A DNA stretch of 64,000 nt. It comes from Rhizobium sp. JAB6 (GTDB lineage Bacteria > Pseudomonadota > Alphaproteobacteria > Rhizobiales > Rhizobiaceae). Every line of letters begins with the position of its first letter. Position 1 is the stretch's first letter. The translations under genes were made by a program, and so were the position numbers. This document shows, piece by piece, positions 51,391 through 60,016 of the stretch. The notes beneath the pieces are model-generated. The model was given only the letters and a program-made list of their open reading frames with translations, was not told the origin of the DNA and did no database searches. The stretch spans positions 992,001-1,056,000 of the forward strand of contig NZ_PYJQ01000009.1 of assembly GCF_003024605.1 (NCBI RefSeq). Reading direction: 5' to 3'.

Positions 51391-52445
51391 ACGCGAAGAC
51401 GATCGGCATCATCGGCGGCGGCCAGCTCGGCCGCATGCTGGCCATGGCGGCCGCCCGCCTGAATTTCCGCACCGTCATTCTCGAGCCGCAAATTGACTGT
51501 CCCGCAGCTCATGTTGCCAACGAACAGATTGTCGCTGCCTATGACGAGGCGGCAGCACTTGCCGAACTGGCGAAGCGCTGCGATGTCGTGACCTATGAGT
51601 TCGAGAACGTGCCCGTGACCGCCGCCGAGGATCTTGCCCTTCAGATAACGGTCTATCCGCCGCCGAAGGCGCTTGAAATGGCCCAGGACCGGCTGATTGA
51701 GAAGCGCTTCATCAATGGCTGCGGCATTCCGACGGCCCGTTTCCATGCGGTCGACAGCCAGGACGACCTGGAAAAAGCGCTTGCCGATTTCGGCGGCCAG
51801 GGCGTGCTGAAGACGCGGCGCCTCGGCTATGACGGCAAGGGCCAGCGCCTTTATCGCTCCGCCGCCGACAGCCCTGAGGGCGGCTACGCGGCCTTGGGCA
51901 GCGTGCCGCTGATTCTGGAGAGTTTCGTATCCTTCGAGCGCGAGGTCTCCATCATCGCCGCCCGCGGCAGCGACGGGAAGGTTGCCTGCTACGACCCGGC
52001 CCAGAACGTCCATCGCAACGGCATTCTCCACACCTCCACGCTGCCGGCGAGCATTTCGCAGGATACGGCGAACGCCGCGCGCGACGCTGCGGAGAAAATA
52101 TTGACGGCGCTCGGCTATGTCGGCGTCATCGGAATCGAATTCTTCGTCCTTGCCGATGGCAGCCTGATCGCCAATGAAATGGCGCCCCGCGTCCACAATT
52201 CCGGCCATTGGACGGAAGCCGCCTGCGTCATCTCGCAATTCGAGCAGCATATCCGCGCCGTCGCCGGCCTGCCGCTCGGGAATCCTCGGCGTCATTCGGA
52301 CTGTGTCATGACCAACCTGATCGGCGACGACATCCTGGCGCTGCCGGAATGGCTGCGCCTTGACGATACGCTCGTGCACCTCTACGGCAAGACCGAAGCC
52401 CGGCCGGGCCGCAAGATGGGTCATGTCACACAGCTTCTGCGCTGA
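51387..52445 (+). CDS. purK: N5-carboxyaminoimidazole ribonucleotide synthase PurK
   Basis: 352 residues from the ATG at 51387. N-terminal [20 protein letters not shown]-grasp region [42 protein letters not shown] and the C-terminal [15 protein letters not shown]. It makes the substrate of PurE from AIR, bicarbonate and ATP. A hairpin terminator follows. Confidence 0.97.
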   Translation: MNAKTIGIIGGGQLGRMLAMAAARLNFRTVILEPQIDCPAAHVANEQIVAAYDEAAALAELAKRCDVVTYEFENVPVTAAEDLALQITVYPPPKALEMAQDRLIEKRFINGCGIPTARFHAVDSQDDLEKALADFGGQGVLKTRRLGYDGKGQRLYRSAADSPEGGYAALGSVPLILESFVSFEREVSIIAARGSDGKVACYDPAQNVHRNGILHTSTLPASISQDTANAARDAAEKILTALGYVGVIGIEFFVLADGSLIANEMAPRVHNSGHWTEAACVISQFEQHIRAVAGLPLGNPRRHSDCVMTNLIGDDILALPEWLRLDDTLVHLYGKTEARPGRKMGHVTQLLR

Positions 52446-52516
52446 GATCAGCGGGAAAAAGCCCTGACATGGTTGACAGGCCGGGTATGACAGGGTATTT
52501 GCTCCCCACCCTAAAG

Positions 52517-52538
52517 AGCGCGCCCTGAGCGCGCTTTT
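52517..52538 (+). terminator. Terminator after purEK
   Basis: AGCGCGC, CCTGA, GCGCGCT stem-loop followed by TTT. Confidence 0.6.
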
Positions 52539-52596
52539 GATTGTTAAAGACCCGGGCGAATGTGACATTCCCCCTCAGAGATCGCGGATCAGAAAA

Positions 52597-52722
52597 ATGA
52601 AGATCAAGAATTCGCTCAAGTCGCTCAAGGCGCGCCACCGTGACAACCGTCTCGTCCGCCGCAAGGGCCGTATCTACATCATCAACAAGCTGAACCCGCG
52701 CTACAAGGCTCGTCAGGGCTGA
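52597..52722 (+). CDS. rpmJ: Ribosomal protein bL36
   Basis: 41 residues starting [17 protein letters not shown] and ending [12 protein letters not shown]. It lacks the zinc-binding Cys/His set, so it is the C-minus (YkgO-type) form usual in alphaproteobacteria. The frame upstream to 52537 is not coding. Confidence 0.96.
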   Translation: MKIKNSLKSLKARHRDNRLVRRKGRIYIINKLNPRYKARQG

Positions 52723-52818
52723 TATAGTATAGCGCGTGGCTCTGGTCCCATGGATCGGGCCTCAGTTTTAGTTGATCGCATCAAATTTGTTTTTGATCTT
52801 CGACATTGGCGGGCTACT

Positions 52819-53445
52819 ATGCCCGCCATGCGCGTTTTTGCTTTGCCATATCTGGCCCTGTCGATTCTTCTTGCTCTGACTGCCTCTGCGCCCCATGCGT
52901 TGGCCGATGAGCCAAACCCTGTGGAAAAGCAGAATCCCGGCAACTCCTCCGGCACACTGTCGCCTAAACAGCAGCTCGACAATCTGTTCACTGCGCTGAA
53001 GCGGCAACGCGATCCCGATCAGGCAAATCTTATCGCCGAGCAGATCAATGCCGAGTTCAACGATTCCGGCAGCGCCACCGTCAATCTCCTGATGCAATGG
53101 GCCGATAAGGCCATTCAGGACAAGCGCAATGCCGCCGCGATGGATTATCTCGATCAGGTGATCGCGCTGAAGCCCGACTATGTCGAAGGCTGGAACCGCC
53201 GCGCCACCCTCAATTTCGCCATCGGCGACTATCGCAAGTCGATGGAAGACATCAACCAGGTCCTGCGCATCGAACCGCGCCATTTCGGAGCGCTGGCCGG
53301 CATGGCGGCGATGCTGACAGAACGCGGCAACGATGTCCTCGCGCTTAAGGCCTGGGAGCGCTTCCTCGAAGTCTATCCCGCGAATCGATCGGCCCAGGAA
53401 GAAGCGGACAAGCTCTCGGAAAAGATTGCCGGCAGCCGCACCTGA
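52819..53445 (+). CDS. Exported TPR protein
   Basis: 208 residues from the ATG at 52819 (or 52828). The signal peptide is RVFALPYLALSILLALTASAPHALA. TPR helices are visible later: AAMDYLDQVIALKPDYVEGWNRRA, GDYRKSMEDINQVLRIEPRH, NDVLALKAWERFLEVYP. A conserved rhizobial tetratricopeptide protein; the partner is unknown. Downstream comes the alpha/beta hydrolase. Confidence 0.87.
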   Translation: MPAMRVFALPYLALSILLALTASAPHALADEPNPVEKQNPGNSSGTLSPKQQLDNLFTALKRQRDPDQANLIAEQINAEFNDSGSATVNLLMQWADKAIQDKRNAAAMDYLDQVIALKPDYVEGWNRRATLNFAIGDYRKSMEDINQVLRIEPRHFGALAGMAAMLTERGNDVLALKAWERFLEVYPANRSAQEEADKLSEKIAGSRT

Positions 53446-53542
53446 TTTTTATGCCGTAACCTCCGCTCAAATCAACTTTGGAGGAATGAAACGCCGCAAT
53501 ATCGCGCTATGTTAGGGTCTTAGATATTTGATCCGTGCCGCA

Positions 53543-54592
53543 ATGATCGATTCTCTCCTCCTCGCCATTGTCTTGCTTCTTATCGCCGCTACGGGCTTTT
53601 CCGCCTACAAGACCCGCGCCATCGAACAGACCTATCCCAATATCGGCGAATTGACCGATATCGGCGGCTACCGCCTCAATGCCGTGCATCTGCCGCGGCC
53701 GATAACCGCCGATCTGCCTGCCTTGGTCTTTATCCATGGCGCCAGCGGCAACCTGCGCGATCAGTTCACGGCGTTCGCGGCATCTTTAGCCGGCCGCGCT
53801 GAAATGCTGTTCGTTGACCGCCCGGGCCATGGCTATTCCGAACGCGGGACGGCCGAAAACGCCCTTCCCTCCGGCCAGGCCGATGCCATCGCCAAGCTGA
53901 TGGACAAACGCGGCATCAAGAGCGCCATCATCATCGGACATTCCTTCGGCGGCGCAATCGCCGCCGCCTTCGGCATGCGGCATCCTGAAAAGACGGAGGG
54001 TCTGCTTTTCCTCGCTCCGGCGACTCACCCTTGGCCGGGCGGCGTCGACTGGTACTACACGCTTGCCGCCCTACCCGTTTTCGGCTGGCTCTTCACTCAG
54101 CTTTTCGTCATTCCGATCGGCTTGCGCCGAGTCGAAAATGGCACGCTCAGCATCTTCCGCCCGAACGCACGGCCGGCGGATTATATCATGAGGACGGTGC
54201 CTGAGCTGGTGCTGCGGCCGCGGACCTTCCGCAACAATGCGATCGACGTGGTCAATCTCTTCGCCTATGTCTCCGCCCATGCGCCGCGCTACCGCGAGAT
54301 CAAGGCACCCACGGTCATCATCACCGGCGACAGCGACGATATCGTGCTTGAAGAATTGCATTCGCGCGGGCTTGCGCGGGATATCCCCGGCGCCGAACTC
54401 GTCACCATCCGCAATCTCGGCCACAAGCCGGATTATGTCGCGACGGATGTCGCGATCGCCGCCATGGAACGGCTGGCAGGCCAGCCGCGTGACCTGTACG
54501 AGCTGGCTGCGCAGGCAGAAATCCGCATCGCCAGCCCGACGGAGGAAACCTCGCAGCCTAGCCCTGCAGCTCAGGCCATCACGACATCGTAG
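53543..54592 (+). CDS. Alpha/beta hydrolase, membrane-anchored
   Basis: 349 residues. The N-terminal hydrophobic segment (DSLLLAIVLLLIAATGFSAY) may anchor it. Catalytic features: FIHGASGNLRDQF (oxyanion), DRPGHGYSERG, nucleophile in IIGHSFGGAIAAAF (Ser, near 137), ITGDSDDIV (Asp, near 260) and LGHKPDY (His, near 287). The substrate is unknown. Its 3' end overlaps the convergent LysR gene by 22 bp. Confidence 0.9.
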   Translation: MIDSLLLAIVLLLIAATGFSAYKTRAIEQTYPNIGELTDIGGYRLNAVHLPRPITADLPALVFIHGASGNLRDQFTAFAASLAGRAEMLFVDRPGHGYSERGTAENALPSGQADAIAKLMDKRGIKSAIIIGHSFGGAIAAAFGMRHPEKTEGLLFLAPATHPWPGGVDWYYTLAALPVFGWLFTQLFVIPIGLRRVENGTLSIFRPNARPADYIMRTVPELVLRPRTFRNNAIDVVNLFAYVSAHAPRYREIKAPTVIITGDSDDIVLEELHSRGLARDIPGAELVTIRNLGHKPDYVATDVAIAAMERLAGQPRDLYELAAQAEIRIASPTEETSQPSPAAQAITTS

Positions 54593-55512
54593 CCAGGCAC
54601 ATGCTCGAATATCCGGCTCTGCGGCACCGTCTCGATCGTTTGCCGCACCGCCTGCAGCATGATCGAAGCCAAGCGCTCCGTCGCCGGGCTTGCCTCCGCT
54701 TCGGCACGATGCAGCACGAGATCGAGCTTCGGCAAAGCCGGCAGGCCGGCCTCGTCAGGCGTCAATTGCCGCACCTTCTGCGGCAGGCCGAGGGGGGTGC
54801 GCAGTGTCAGACCGAGACCCGCCGCCGTTGCAGCCCAAAGCCCCCCGAGGCTCGGGCTGACAAAGGATATCCGCCAGCCGATACCGGCGCGATCGAGCGT
54901 CCTCGTGGCAATGTTGCGTAGCAGGCATGGCGCTTCCAGCGAGGCCAGAGGCATGATCTCACCGCTATCGGCGTGCCATTGCACGGCGCTATTGGCCGGA
55001 CCGACCCAGCAGAGCGGCACCTCGGCTATACGGTCGGTATAAGCGGTGCGGAAACCGTCGCTCCAGGCAAGCGCCAGATCGAGCTTGCCGGATGTCACCC
55101 GCTCCACAAGCTCGGCATTGCGCACCACCCGCGCCTCGATGCGCACCTTGGGATGTGCGCGGGCGAAACGGCCCAGGACGTCCGGCAGCAGCGTCTCGCC
55201 GAAATCCTCCTGCAAACCTAGCCTCACCCAGCCTTCAAGGTCAGTTCCATGCAGCGCCGTGGCCGCCTCGTCGTTGAGATCCAGCAGCCGCCGTGCGTAG
55301 CCAAGCATCGTCTCACCGGCCTCCGTCAGCGCCAGCCCTCGCCCCACCTTGCGGAAGATCGGCGTACCCGCCTGCTCCTCCAGCTTCTTCAACTGGGCGC
55401 TGACGGCGGAGGTTGAACGCCCGAGCCGGTCCGCCGCTTTGGCATAGCTGCCAAGATCCACGCCGGTAACGAAACTGCGCAGCACATCGAGATCGAAGAT
55501 GACTTTCCGCAT
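54571..55512 (-). CDS. LysR-family transcriptional regulator
   Basis: 313 residues. HTH at residues about 7-65 (LRSFVTGVDLGSYAKAADRLGRSTSAVSAQLKKLEEQAG), followed by a two-lobed ligand-binding domain. It is divergent from the tautomerase gene and probably controls it. ATTATC recurs three times (55536, 55550, 55570) in the intergenic region. Confidence 0.92.
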   Translation of the reverse strand: MRKVIFDLDVLRSFVTGVDLGSYAKAADRLGRSTSAVSAQLKKLEEQAGTPIFRKVGRGLALTEAGETMLGYARRLLDLNDEAATALHGTDLEGWVRLGLQEDFGETLLPDVLGRFARAHPKVRIEARVVRNAELVERVTSGKLDLALAWSDGFRTAYTDRIAEVPLCWVGPANSAVQWHADSGEIMPLASLEAPCLLRNIATRTLDRAGIGWRISFVSPSLGGLWAATAAGLGLTLRTPLGLPQKVRQLTPDEAGLPALPKLDLVLHRAEAEASPATERLASIMLQAVRQTIETVPQSRIFEHVPGYDVVMA

Positions 55513-55623
55513 GGAAAACCGTCCATCTTTTTAGAATTATCAATACCGAATTATCTGATTTTCAGGATGATTATCCGCTGGCATTCTGTGCTCGTCAAGT
55601 GACACGGAAACAGGAGCAATCCC

Positions 55624-56016
55624 ATGCCATTCACCCGCATCACCCTTCTGCGCGGCAAGCCGCCGGAATATCTCAAGGTGCTGTCCGACAACTTCCACCG
55701 CGCCCTGGCCGAAGCCTTTGAGGTACCGCCGACGGATCGCTTCCAGTCCATTCATCAGCTGGAGCCGCATGAGCTCATTTTCGATCGCACCTATTTCGCC
55801 AGCAAGCCGCGTTCGGACGATTACGTCTTCTTCGATGTCACCATCGGCAAGCCGCGGAGTACTGAGGTCAAGAAGACCTTCTATCGCCGCGTCGCCGAGC
55901 TTCTTGCCGATGCACCCGGCATTCGTCCCGAAGACATCATGATCACTATCACCACGGCAACTCGCGAAGATTGGTCCTTCTCCGATGGCCGCGCGCAGAT
56001 GATCGAACAGGGCTGA
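55624..56016 (+). CDS. Tautomerase family protein
   Basis: 130 residues with the start MPFTRITLLRGKPPEYLKVL. Pro2 follows the initiator Met, matching the catalytic N-terminal Pro of the 4-oxalocrotonate tautomerase superfamily. The rest resembles long-chain members (RPEDIMITITTATREDWSF). First gene of a cluster with cupin and DUF4865, divergent from LysR. The substrate is unknown. Confidence 0.88.
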   Translation: MPFTRITLLRGKPPEYLKVLSDNFHRALAEAFEVPPTDRFQSIHQLEPHELIFDRTYFASKPRSDDYVFFDVTIGKPRSTEVKKTFYRRVAELLADAPGIRPEDIMITITTATREDWSFSDGRAQMIEQG

Positions 56017-56021
56017 AAGCC

Positions 56022-56417
56022 ATGCCGCAGACCACATCGACGCAACTGTCCGCCATTCATCGCGCCGGCACGAATATGCAGCCATCGCCCGAGGGTATTG
56101 CTACCGCCTCGTTCCTGGTGGAGCCGCTCGTGGAGAACGCCGAAAACGGCGGCCTTACGGCGATGCGCTGCGAACTCGAACCCGGCGTGATGACGCGCTG
56201 GCATACGCATCCGCATGGGCAGATCCTCTATGTTCTGTCCGGGGTCGGACTTGCCGAACGCTTTGGCGGCCCTGCCGAGGAGCTGCGTGCCGGCGACTGC
56301 ATCAGCTTCGCGCCGAACGAACGCCATCGGCACGGCGCGGCGCCGGAGAACGCCTTTGCCTATATCAGCATCCAGGCGGCGCAGGATGGAAGCGCCGTAA
56401 CCTGGCTGGAGGAATGA
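56022..56417 (+). CDS. Cupin-domain protein
   Basis: 131 residues. The cupin metal motif is seen in MTRWHTHPHGQILYVLSG (two His and Gln near residues 64-69) and the second motif in GDCISFAPNERHRHGAAPE. Single-domain cupin; could be an isomerase or dioxygenase-like enzyme. It starts 5 bp after the tautomerase stop, so it is co-transcribed. Confidence 0.9.
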   Translation: MPQTTSTQLSAIHRAGTNMQPSPEGIATASFLVEPLVENAENGGLTAMRCELEPGVMTRWHTHPHGQILYVLSGVGLAERFGGPAEELRAGDCISFAPNERHRHGAAPENAFAYISIQAAQDGSAVTWLEE

Positions 56418-56420
56418 CCG

Positions 56421-56993
56421 ATGATCGCCATGCAATATAACTTCCCCCTCCCCGCGGATTACGACATGGCGATCATCGATCGCCGTATTCGCGACAAAGG
56501 TCCCCTGCTCGACAATCTTCCGGGCCTGAAGTTCAAGGCCTACCTGACGGCAAGAAAGGGCGATGCCGTCACGGGGAGCCGGCAGAACCTTTATTCCCCT
56601 TTCTACGTCTGGCATGAAGAAGAGGGCCTGAGCGACTTCGTCTGCGGGCCGGGCTTCGCAGCCCTGACCGAGAGCTTTGGCCGCCCTCAGGTCAACACCT
56701 GGGTAGCCTGGCACGCCGAGACGTCTCAGGATATCCGCCGCGCCAAATTCGCGACACGTGAGGTGGTCGCAATCGATGCCGAAACATCGCTTGCCGAACT
56801 CCGCGCGAACGAAGCCGAGGCAGCGGCGCAGGCCCTATTGAATGGCGACGCCCTCGCCTCCGTCGCCGCCTTCGAACCGACACATTGGACGCTGGTGCGT
56901 TTCCGCCTGCTCGCCCAACCGCAAAAAGATCCGGCCAGATCGGGACTCCAAGTCTACAATGTCGGGCATCTTTCGCTGCCCGGCATCGCCTGA
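56421..56993 (+). CDS. DUF4865 family protein
   Basis: 190 residues. The start MQYNFPLPADYDMAIIDRRI and FYVWHEEEGLSDFVCGPGFAALTESFGRPQV follow the DUF4865 pattern. The family has no assigned function. It sits 3 bp after the cupin gene, in the tautomerase cluster. It resembles monooxygenase/dimeric alpha-beta-barrel (ABM-like) folds by eye, but this is not established. Confidence 0.85.
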   Translation: MIAMQYNFPLPADYDMAIIDRRIRDKGPLLDNLPGLKFKAYLTARKGDAVTGSRQNLYSPFYVWHEEEGLSDFVCGPGFAALTESFGRPQVNTWVAWHAETSQDIRRAKFATREVVAIDAETSLAELRANEAEAAAQALLNGDALASVAAFEPTHWTLVRFRLLAQPQKDPARSGLQVYNVGHLSLPGIA

Positions 56994-57082
56994 AGTGTCA
57001 CGGAGACAATCTCCTTGTTTTAAAGGTGAGGTGGGCGCTTTATGGATGGAAAACCTTTTTAAATCAGAAGAGTGATCCCTCC

Positions 57083-58051
57083 ATGGTCGATATTGCAATG
57101 ATCGAAGCCGCCCGCACTCGCCTCGGCGGTCGGGCGCGGCGCACGCCGCTCCTCTCTTCGCCCTTTCTCGATGAGATCGCCGGACGCCGCCTGTTCGTGA
57201 AAGCCGAGTGCCTGCAGCATTCCGGCTCCTTCAAATTCCGCGGCGGCTGGTCGGCAGTCTCCGCGCTGGAGCCGGCCGTGCGCTCAAGAGGCGTTATCGC
57301 CTTCTCCTCCGGCAATCATGCCCAGGGCGTGGCGCTGGCAGCCAAGCTGCACGGCATTCCCGCCGTCATCATCATGCCGACCGACGCTCCGAAGCTGAAG
57401 ATCGCCAACACGCGCGCCTTCGGTGCCGAGGTCGTACTCTATGACCGTATCAAGGAAGATCGCGACGAGATCGGCGCGCGCATTTCCAAGGAGCGTGGCC
57501 TGACGCTCATCAAGCCCTTCGATGAGCCGCAGGTGATCGCCGGCCAGGGAACAACCGGGCTGGAAATCGCCGAACAAGCAGCGGAGGAAGGCATCGAGAC
57601 AGCCGACGTGCTGGTCCCCTGCGGCGGTGGCGGCCTGACTTCGGGGATCGCTCTGGCGCTCGAATCCCGCGCTCCGGCCCTGAGGGCACGCCCATGCGAG
57701 CCGGAAAATTTCGACGATACCACCCGCTCGCTTGCCTCGGGCAAGATCGAGCGCAATGCCGCGCTGCAGGGCTCGATCTGCGACGCCATCATCACGCCGC
57801 AGCCGGGCAACATCACCTTTCCAATCCTGAAGCGCCTCTGCGGCCCCGGCCTCGTCGTGACGGACGAGCAAGCACAAAAGGCCATGGCGCTCGCCTTCAC
57901 TCGTTTGAAGATTGTCGTTGAACCGGGCGGCGCCGTCGCGCTCGCCGCAGCGCTCTTTCACGGCAACGACCTCAACGGCGATACCGTGATCGCCGTCACG
58001 TCCGGCGGCAACGTCGATCGGGAAGTCTTCGAGGCGGCGCTGAGCCTTTAA
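57083..58051 (+). CDS. Threonine/serine dehydratase-like PLP enzyme
   Basis: 322 residues. PLP Lys in SGSFKFRGGWS (near residue 50), SSGNHAQGVALAAKL, and the glycine-rich phosphate loop PCGGGGLTSG (near 185). Serine/threonine dehydratase or serine racemase. It lacks the regulatory ACT domain, like catabolic enzymes. It begins 89 bp after the DUF4865 gene and ends 4 bp inside the convergent LysE gene. Confidence 0.9.
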   Translation: MVDIAMIEAARTRLGGRARRTPLLSSPFLDEIAGRRLFVKAECLQHSGSFKFRGGWSAVSALEPAVRSRGVIAFSSGNHAQGVALAAKLHGIPAVIIMPTDAPKLKIANTRAFGAEVVLYDRIKEDRDEIGARISKERGLTLIKPFDEPQVIAGQGTTGLEIAEQAAEEGIETADVLVPCGGGGLTSGIALALESRAPALRARPCEPENFDDTTRSLASGKIERNAALQGSICDAIITPQPGNITFPILKRLCGPGLVVTDEQAQKAMALAFTRLKIVVEPGGAVALAAALFHGNDLNGDTVIAVTSGGNVDREVFEAALSL

Positions 58052-58683
58052 TTTATGGCTCGGCGATAGAGCGCCAGCGATCCGGCAAGGGCCAAAAGCG
58101 CGCCGCCACAGGCGCGCTCGAGCCATTTCGCCCCTTCCGACTTCAGGACACGCACGGCCTGCGAGCCGAACACCGCATAGCCGAACATGATCATGAAATC
58201 GAGCGCGGCGAAGATCGCACCGAGCACGATATATTGCTGCATCTGCGGCGCCGAGGGATCGATGAACTGCGGCAGGAAAGCCGAGAAGAAGAGATAGCCC
58301 TTCGGGTTGGTGACCGCCACCATGAAACTCTTGAGGCCGATGGAAAAGGCGGTTCCCTTCGACTGGCTCGCGCTCGCCTGTAAGGCGCCGTTTATGCTTC
58401 CTTTCGAGCGCAGCATCATGATGCCGAGAAAGGCAAGATAAGCCGCACCCACCCATTTCAGGGCCGAAAACCAGAATTCGGAAGCAGCCAGCAGGGCGCC
58501 AAGGCCGATGGCGACGGCGCCGATCAGCACAGCATCGGAAAGAACGGCCCCCACCATGCCCGGCAAGGCGCGCCTGACGCCGAAACGCGAACCATTGGTC
58601 AGCGCCAGAAGCACGGTCGGCCCCGGCGTGGCGATACCGATGAAGGAAACGGCGGCAAAGGCAAGCAGCGTGGTGACATGCAT
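58048..58683 (-). CDS. LysE-family amino acid exporter
   Basis: 211 residues from the ATG at 58683; the frame runs on to 58899 without support. About six membrane segments, start AFAAVSFIGIATPGPTVLLALTNGSRFG with the PGP motif, and a loop KSFMVAVTNPKGYLFFSAFLPQFI. Exports amino acids or similar metabolites, here perhaps products of the adjacent dehydratase pathway. Convergent with the dehydratase gene. Confidence 0.9.
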   Translation of the reverse strand: MHVTTLLAFAAVSFIGIATPGPTVLLALTNGSRFGVRRALPGMVGAVLSDAVLIGAVAIGLGALLAASEFWFSALKWVGAAYLAFLGIMMLRSKGSINGALQASASQSKGTAFSIGLKSFMVAVTNPKGYLFFSAFLPQFIDPSAPQMQQYIVLGAIFAALDFMIMFGYAVFGSQAVRVLKSEGAKWLERACGGALLALAGSLALYRRAIN

Positions 58684-58774
58684 GAGGTCTCTCCTCTGGA
58701 AGGGAGGAGGGTTGCATGTGGGAAGGTGGTTAGCAAGGGGCTTGGTGGAGGCTTTCAGTCTGCCGCACCTGTGA

Positions 58775-58956
58775 TACCCCTCTGTCCCTGTCGGGACATC
58801 TCCCCCACAAGGGGGAGATTGGGGCGGCACCCACGAGCCCCAAGCGCACATTGTATCTACAGAAACTGCAGTGCGCCGGTTCGAAAGGAACGTCGGCAAA
58901 CTCCAAACGATCTCCCCCTTGTGGGGGAGATTTCACAAAGTGACAGGGGGGGGTGC
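58775..58956. mobile_element. MITE-like imperfect palindrome
   Basis: Two hairpins of inverted polarity: TCTCCCCCACAAGGGGGAGAT near 58799 and its counterpart TCTCCCCCTTGTGGGGGAGAT near 58911. Outer ends ACCCCTCTGTCCC and GTGACAGGGGG complete a large imperfect palindrome of about 180 bp. It has the look of rhizobial mosaic repeats (RIME-like), non-autonomous. It fills most of the gap between the LysE and dehydrogenase genes. Confidence 0.6.
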
Positions 58957-59007
58957 ACACCCTCCACGAACTCAATCGCCGACCATGGCACCTCCAAGGC
59001 CCGACAA

Positions 59008-59889
59008 TCACTCCACCAACCCCGCATCCTTGGCCGCCAACGCGCCAATCGCCGACCAGTCCAGCTCCTCGCCGCCATGCGCCAGCAGGTTCAGGAATCG
59101 ATCGCGCAACAGGCTCGCCAGCGGCAGCGGCACGTTCAGCGCCTCGCCGGCGGCCAATGCCAGGCGGATGTCCTTCTGGCCGAGCGGAGCTGTAAAGCCG
59201 GCCGGCTGGAACTTGCGGTCCGCGATCAATCTTCCGTAGGTCTTGTAAACGGGCGCGTTGAACAGCGTGGCGGTCAGGAGATCGAGATAGGCGTGCCTGT
59301 CGACGCCGCCCTTCTCGACCAGCGCCATGGCCTCACCGAGTGACTCGATCACCGAAGCGATGAGAAAATTGCCGCTGAGTTTAACGAGGTTGGCGGATTT
59401 CGGCTCGTCGCCGAGCACGAAGGTGCGCTGACCAATGGCGTCGAAGAGCGGCGTGACCGATTGAATGGCATCCGGCGCACCCGCCGCAGCAACGAAGAGC
59501 TTTGCCGCGGCCGCCGCTTCCGGACGGCCGAAAACGGGTGCGGCAACGAAGCGCTGGCCTGCCGCGGCGTGCTCCTTGGTGAGCCGCTCGGACGTCGCCA
59601 CGCTGATGGTGCTGGCGGAGATATGAACCGCGCCCTTGCCGAGACTTGCCAGAACGCCGCCATTGCCATGGGCGACCGCCGATAGCGCATCGTCATGCGC
59701 GAGCATGGTGAAGACAGCTTCGCCGCCACAGGCTTCCGCCACGGTCGCCGCAACCTTGGCGCCCTCGCCGGCCAAGGCCTCGGCCTTGTCGCGCGAACGA
59801 TTGTAGACGGTCACCTCATGCCCGGCCTTGATAAGGTTGAGGGCCATGGCGGTGCCCATCTGGCCCAATCCGATAAATCCGACTTTCAT
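59008..59889 (-). CDS. NAD(P)-dependent 3-hydroxyisobutyrate dehydrogenase-like enzyme
   Basis: 293 residues from the ATG at 59889, chosen by spacing from GGAG; the ATG at 59895 is too close. N-terminal GFIGLGQMGTAMALNLIKAGH binds the nucleotide, HISASTISVATSERL the substrate, and the Lys in NLVKLSGNFLIASVIES is the likely catalytic base. Beta-hydroxyacid dehydrogenase family (tartronate semialdehyde reductase-like). Substrate unknown. Confidence 0.9.
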   Translation of the reverse strand: MKVGFIGLGQMGTAMALNLIKAGHEVTVYNRSRDKAEALAGEGAKVAATVAEACGGEAVFTMLAHDDALSAVAHGNGGVLASLGKGAVHISASTISVATSERLTKEHAAAGQRFVAAPVFGRPEAAAAAKLFVAAAGAPDAIQSVTPLFDAIGQRTFVLGDEPKSANLVKLSGNFLIASVIESLGEAMALVEKGGVDRHAYLDLLTATLFNAPVYKTYGRLIADRKFQPAGFTAPLGQKDIRLALAAGEALNVPLPLASLLRDRFLNLLAHGGEELDWSAIGALAAKDAGLVE

Positions 59890-59944
59890 TGGCATATCTC
59901 CTTCTCAATCCGCCTGCTGGAGGATTGCAGACGTTTCGGCTTCA

Positions 59945-59976
59945 AGAAAAAACCCGCCGTCTTTGGACAGCGGGTT
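59945..59976 (-). terminator. Terminator after pyk
   Basis: Minus-strand AACCCGC and GCGGGTT arms (59976-59970 and 59957-59951) with a T-run (GGTTTTTTC) downstream. Confidence 0.75.
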
Positions 59977-60016
59977 TCGGATGTTTCAGGATGCTGCCGC
60001 GATCGAAATTCGGCAA

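Noticed and set aside
51165..52568. 467-codon minus-strand frame
   Set aside because: Antisense shadow of purK.
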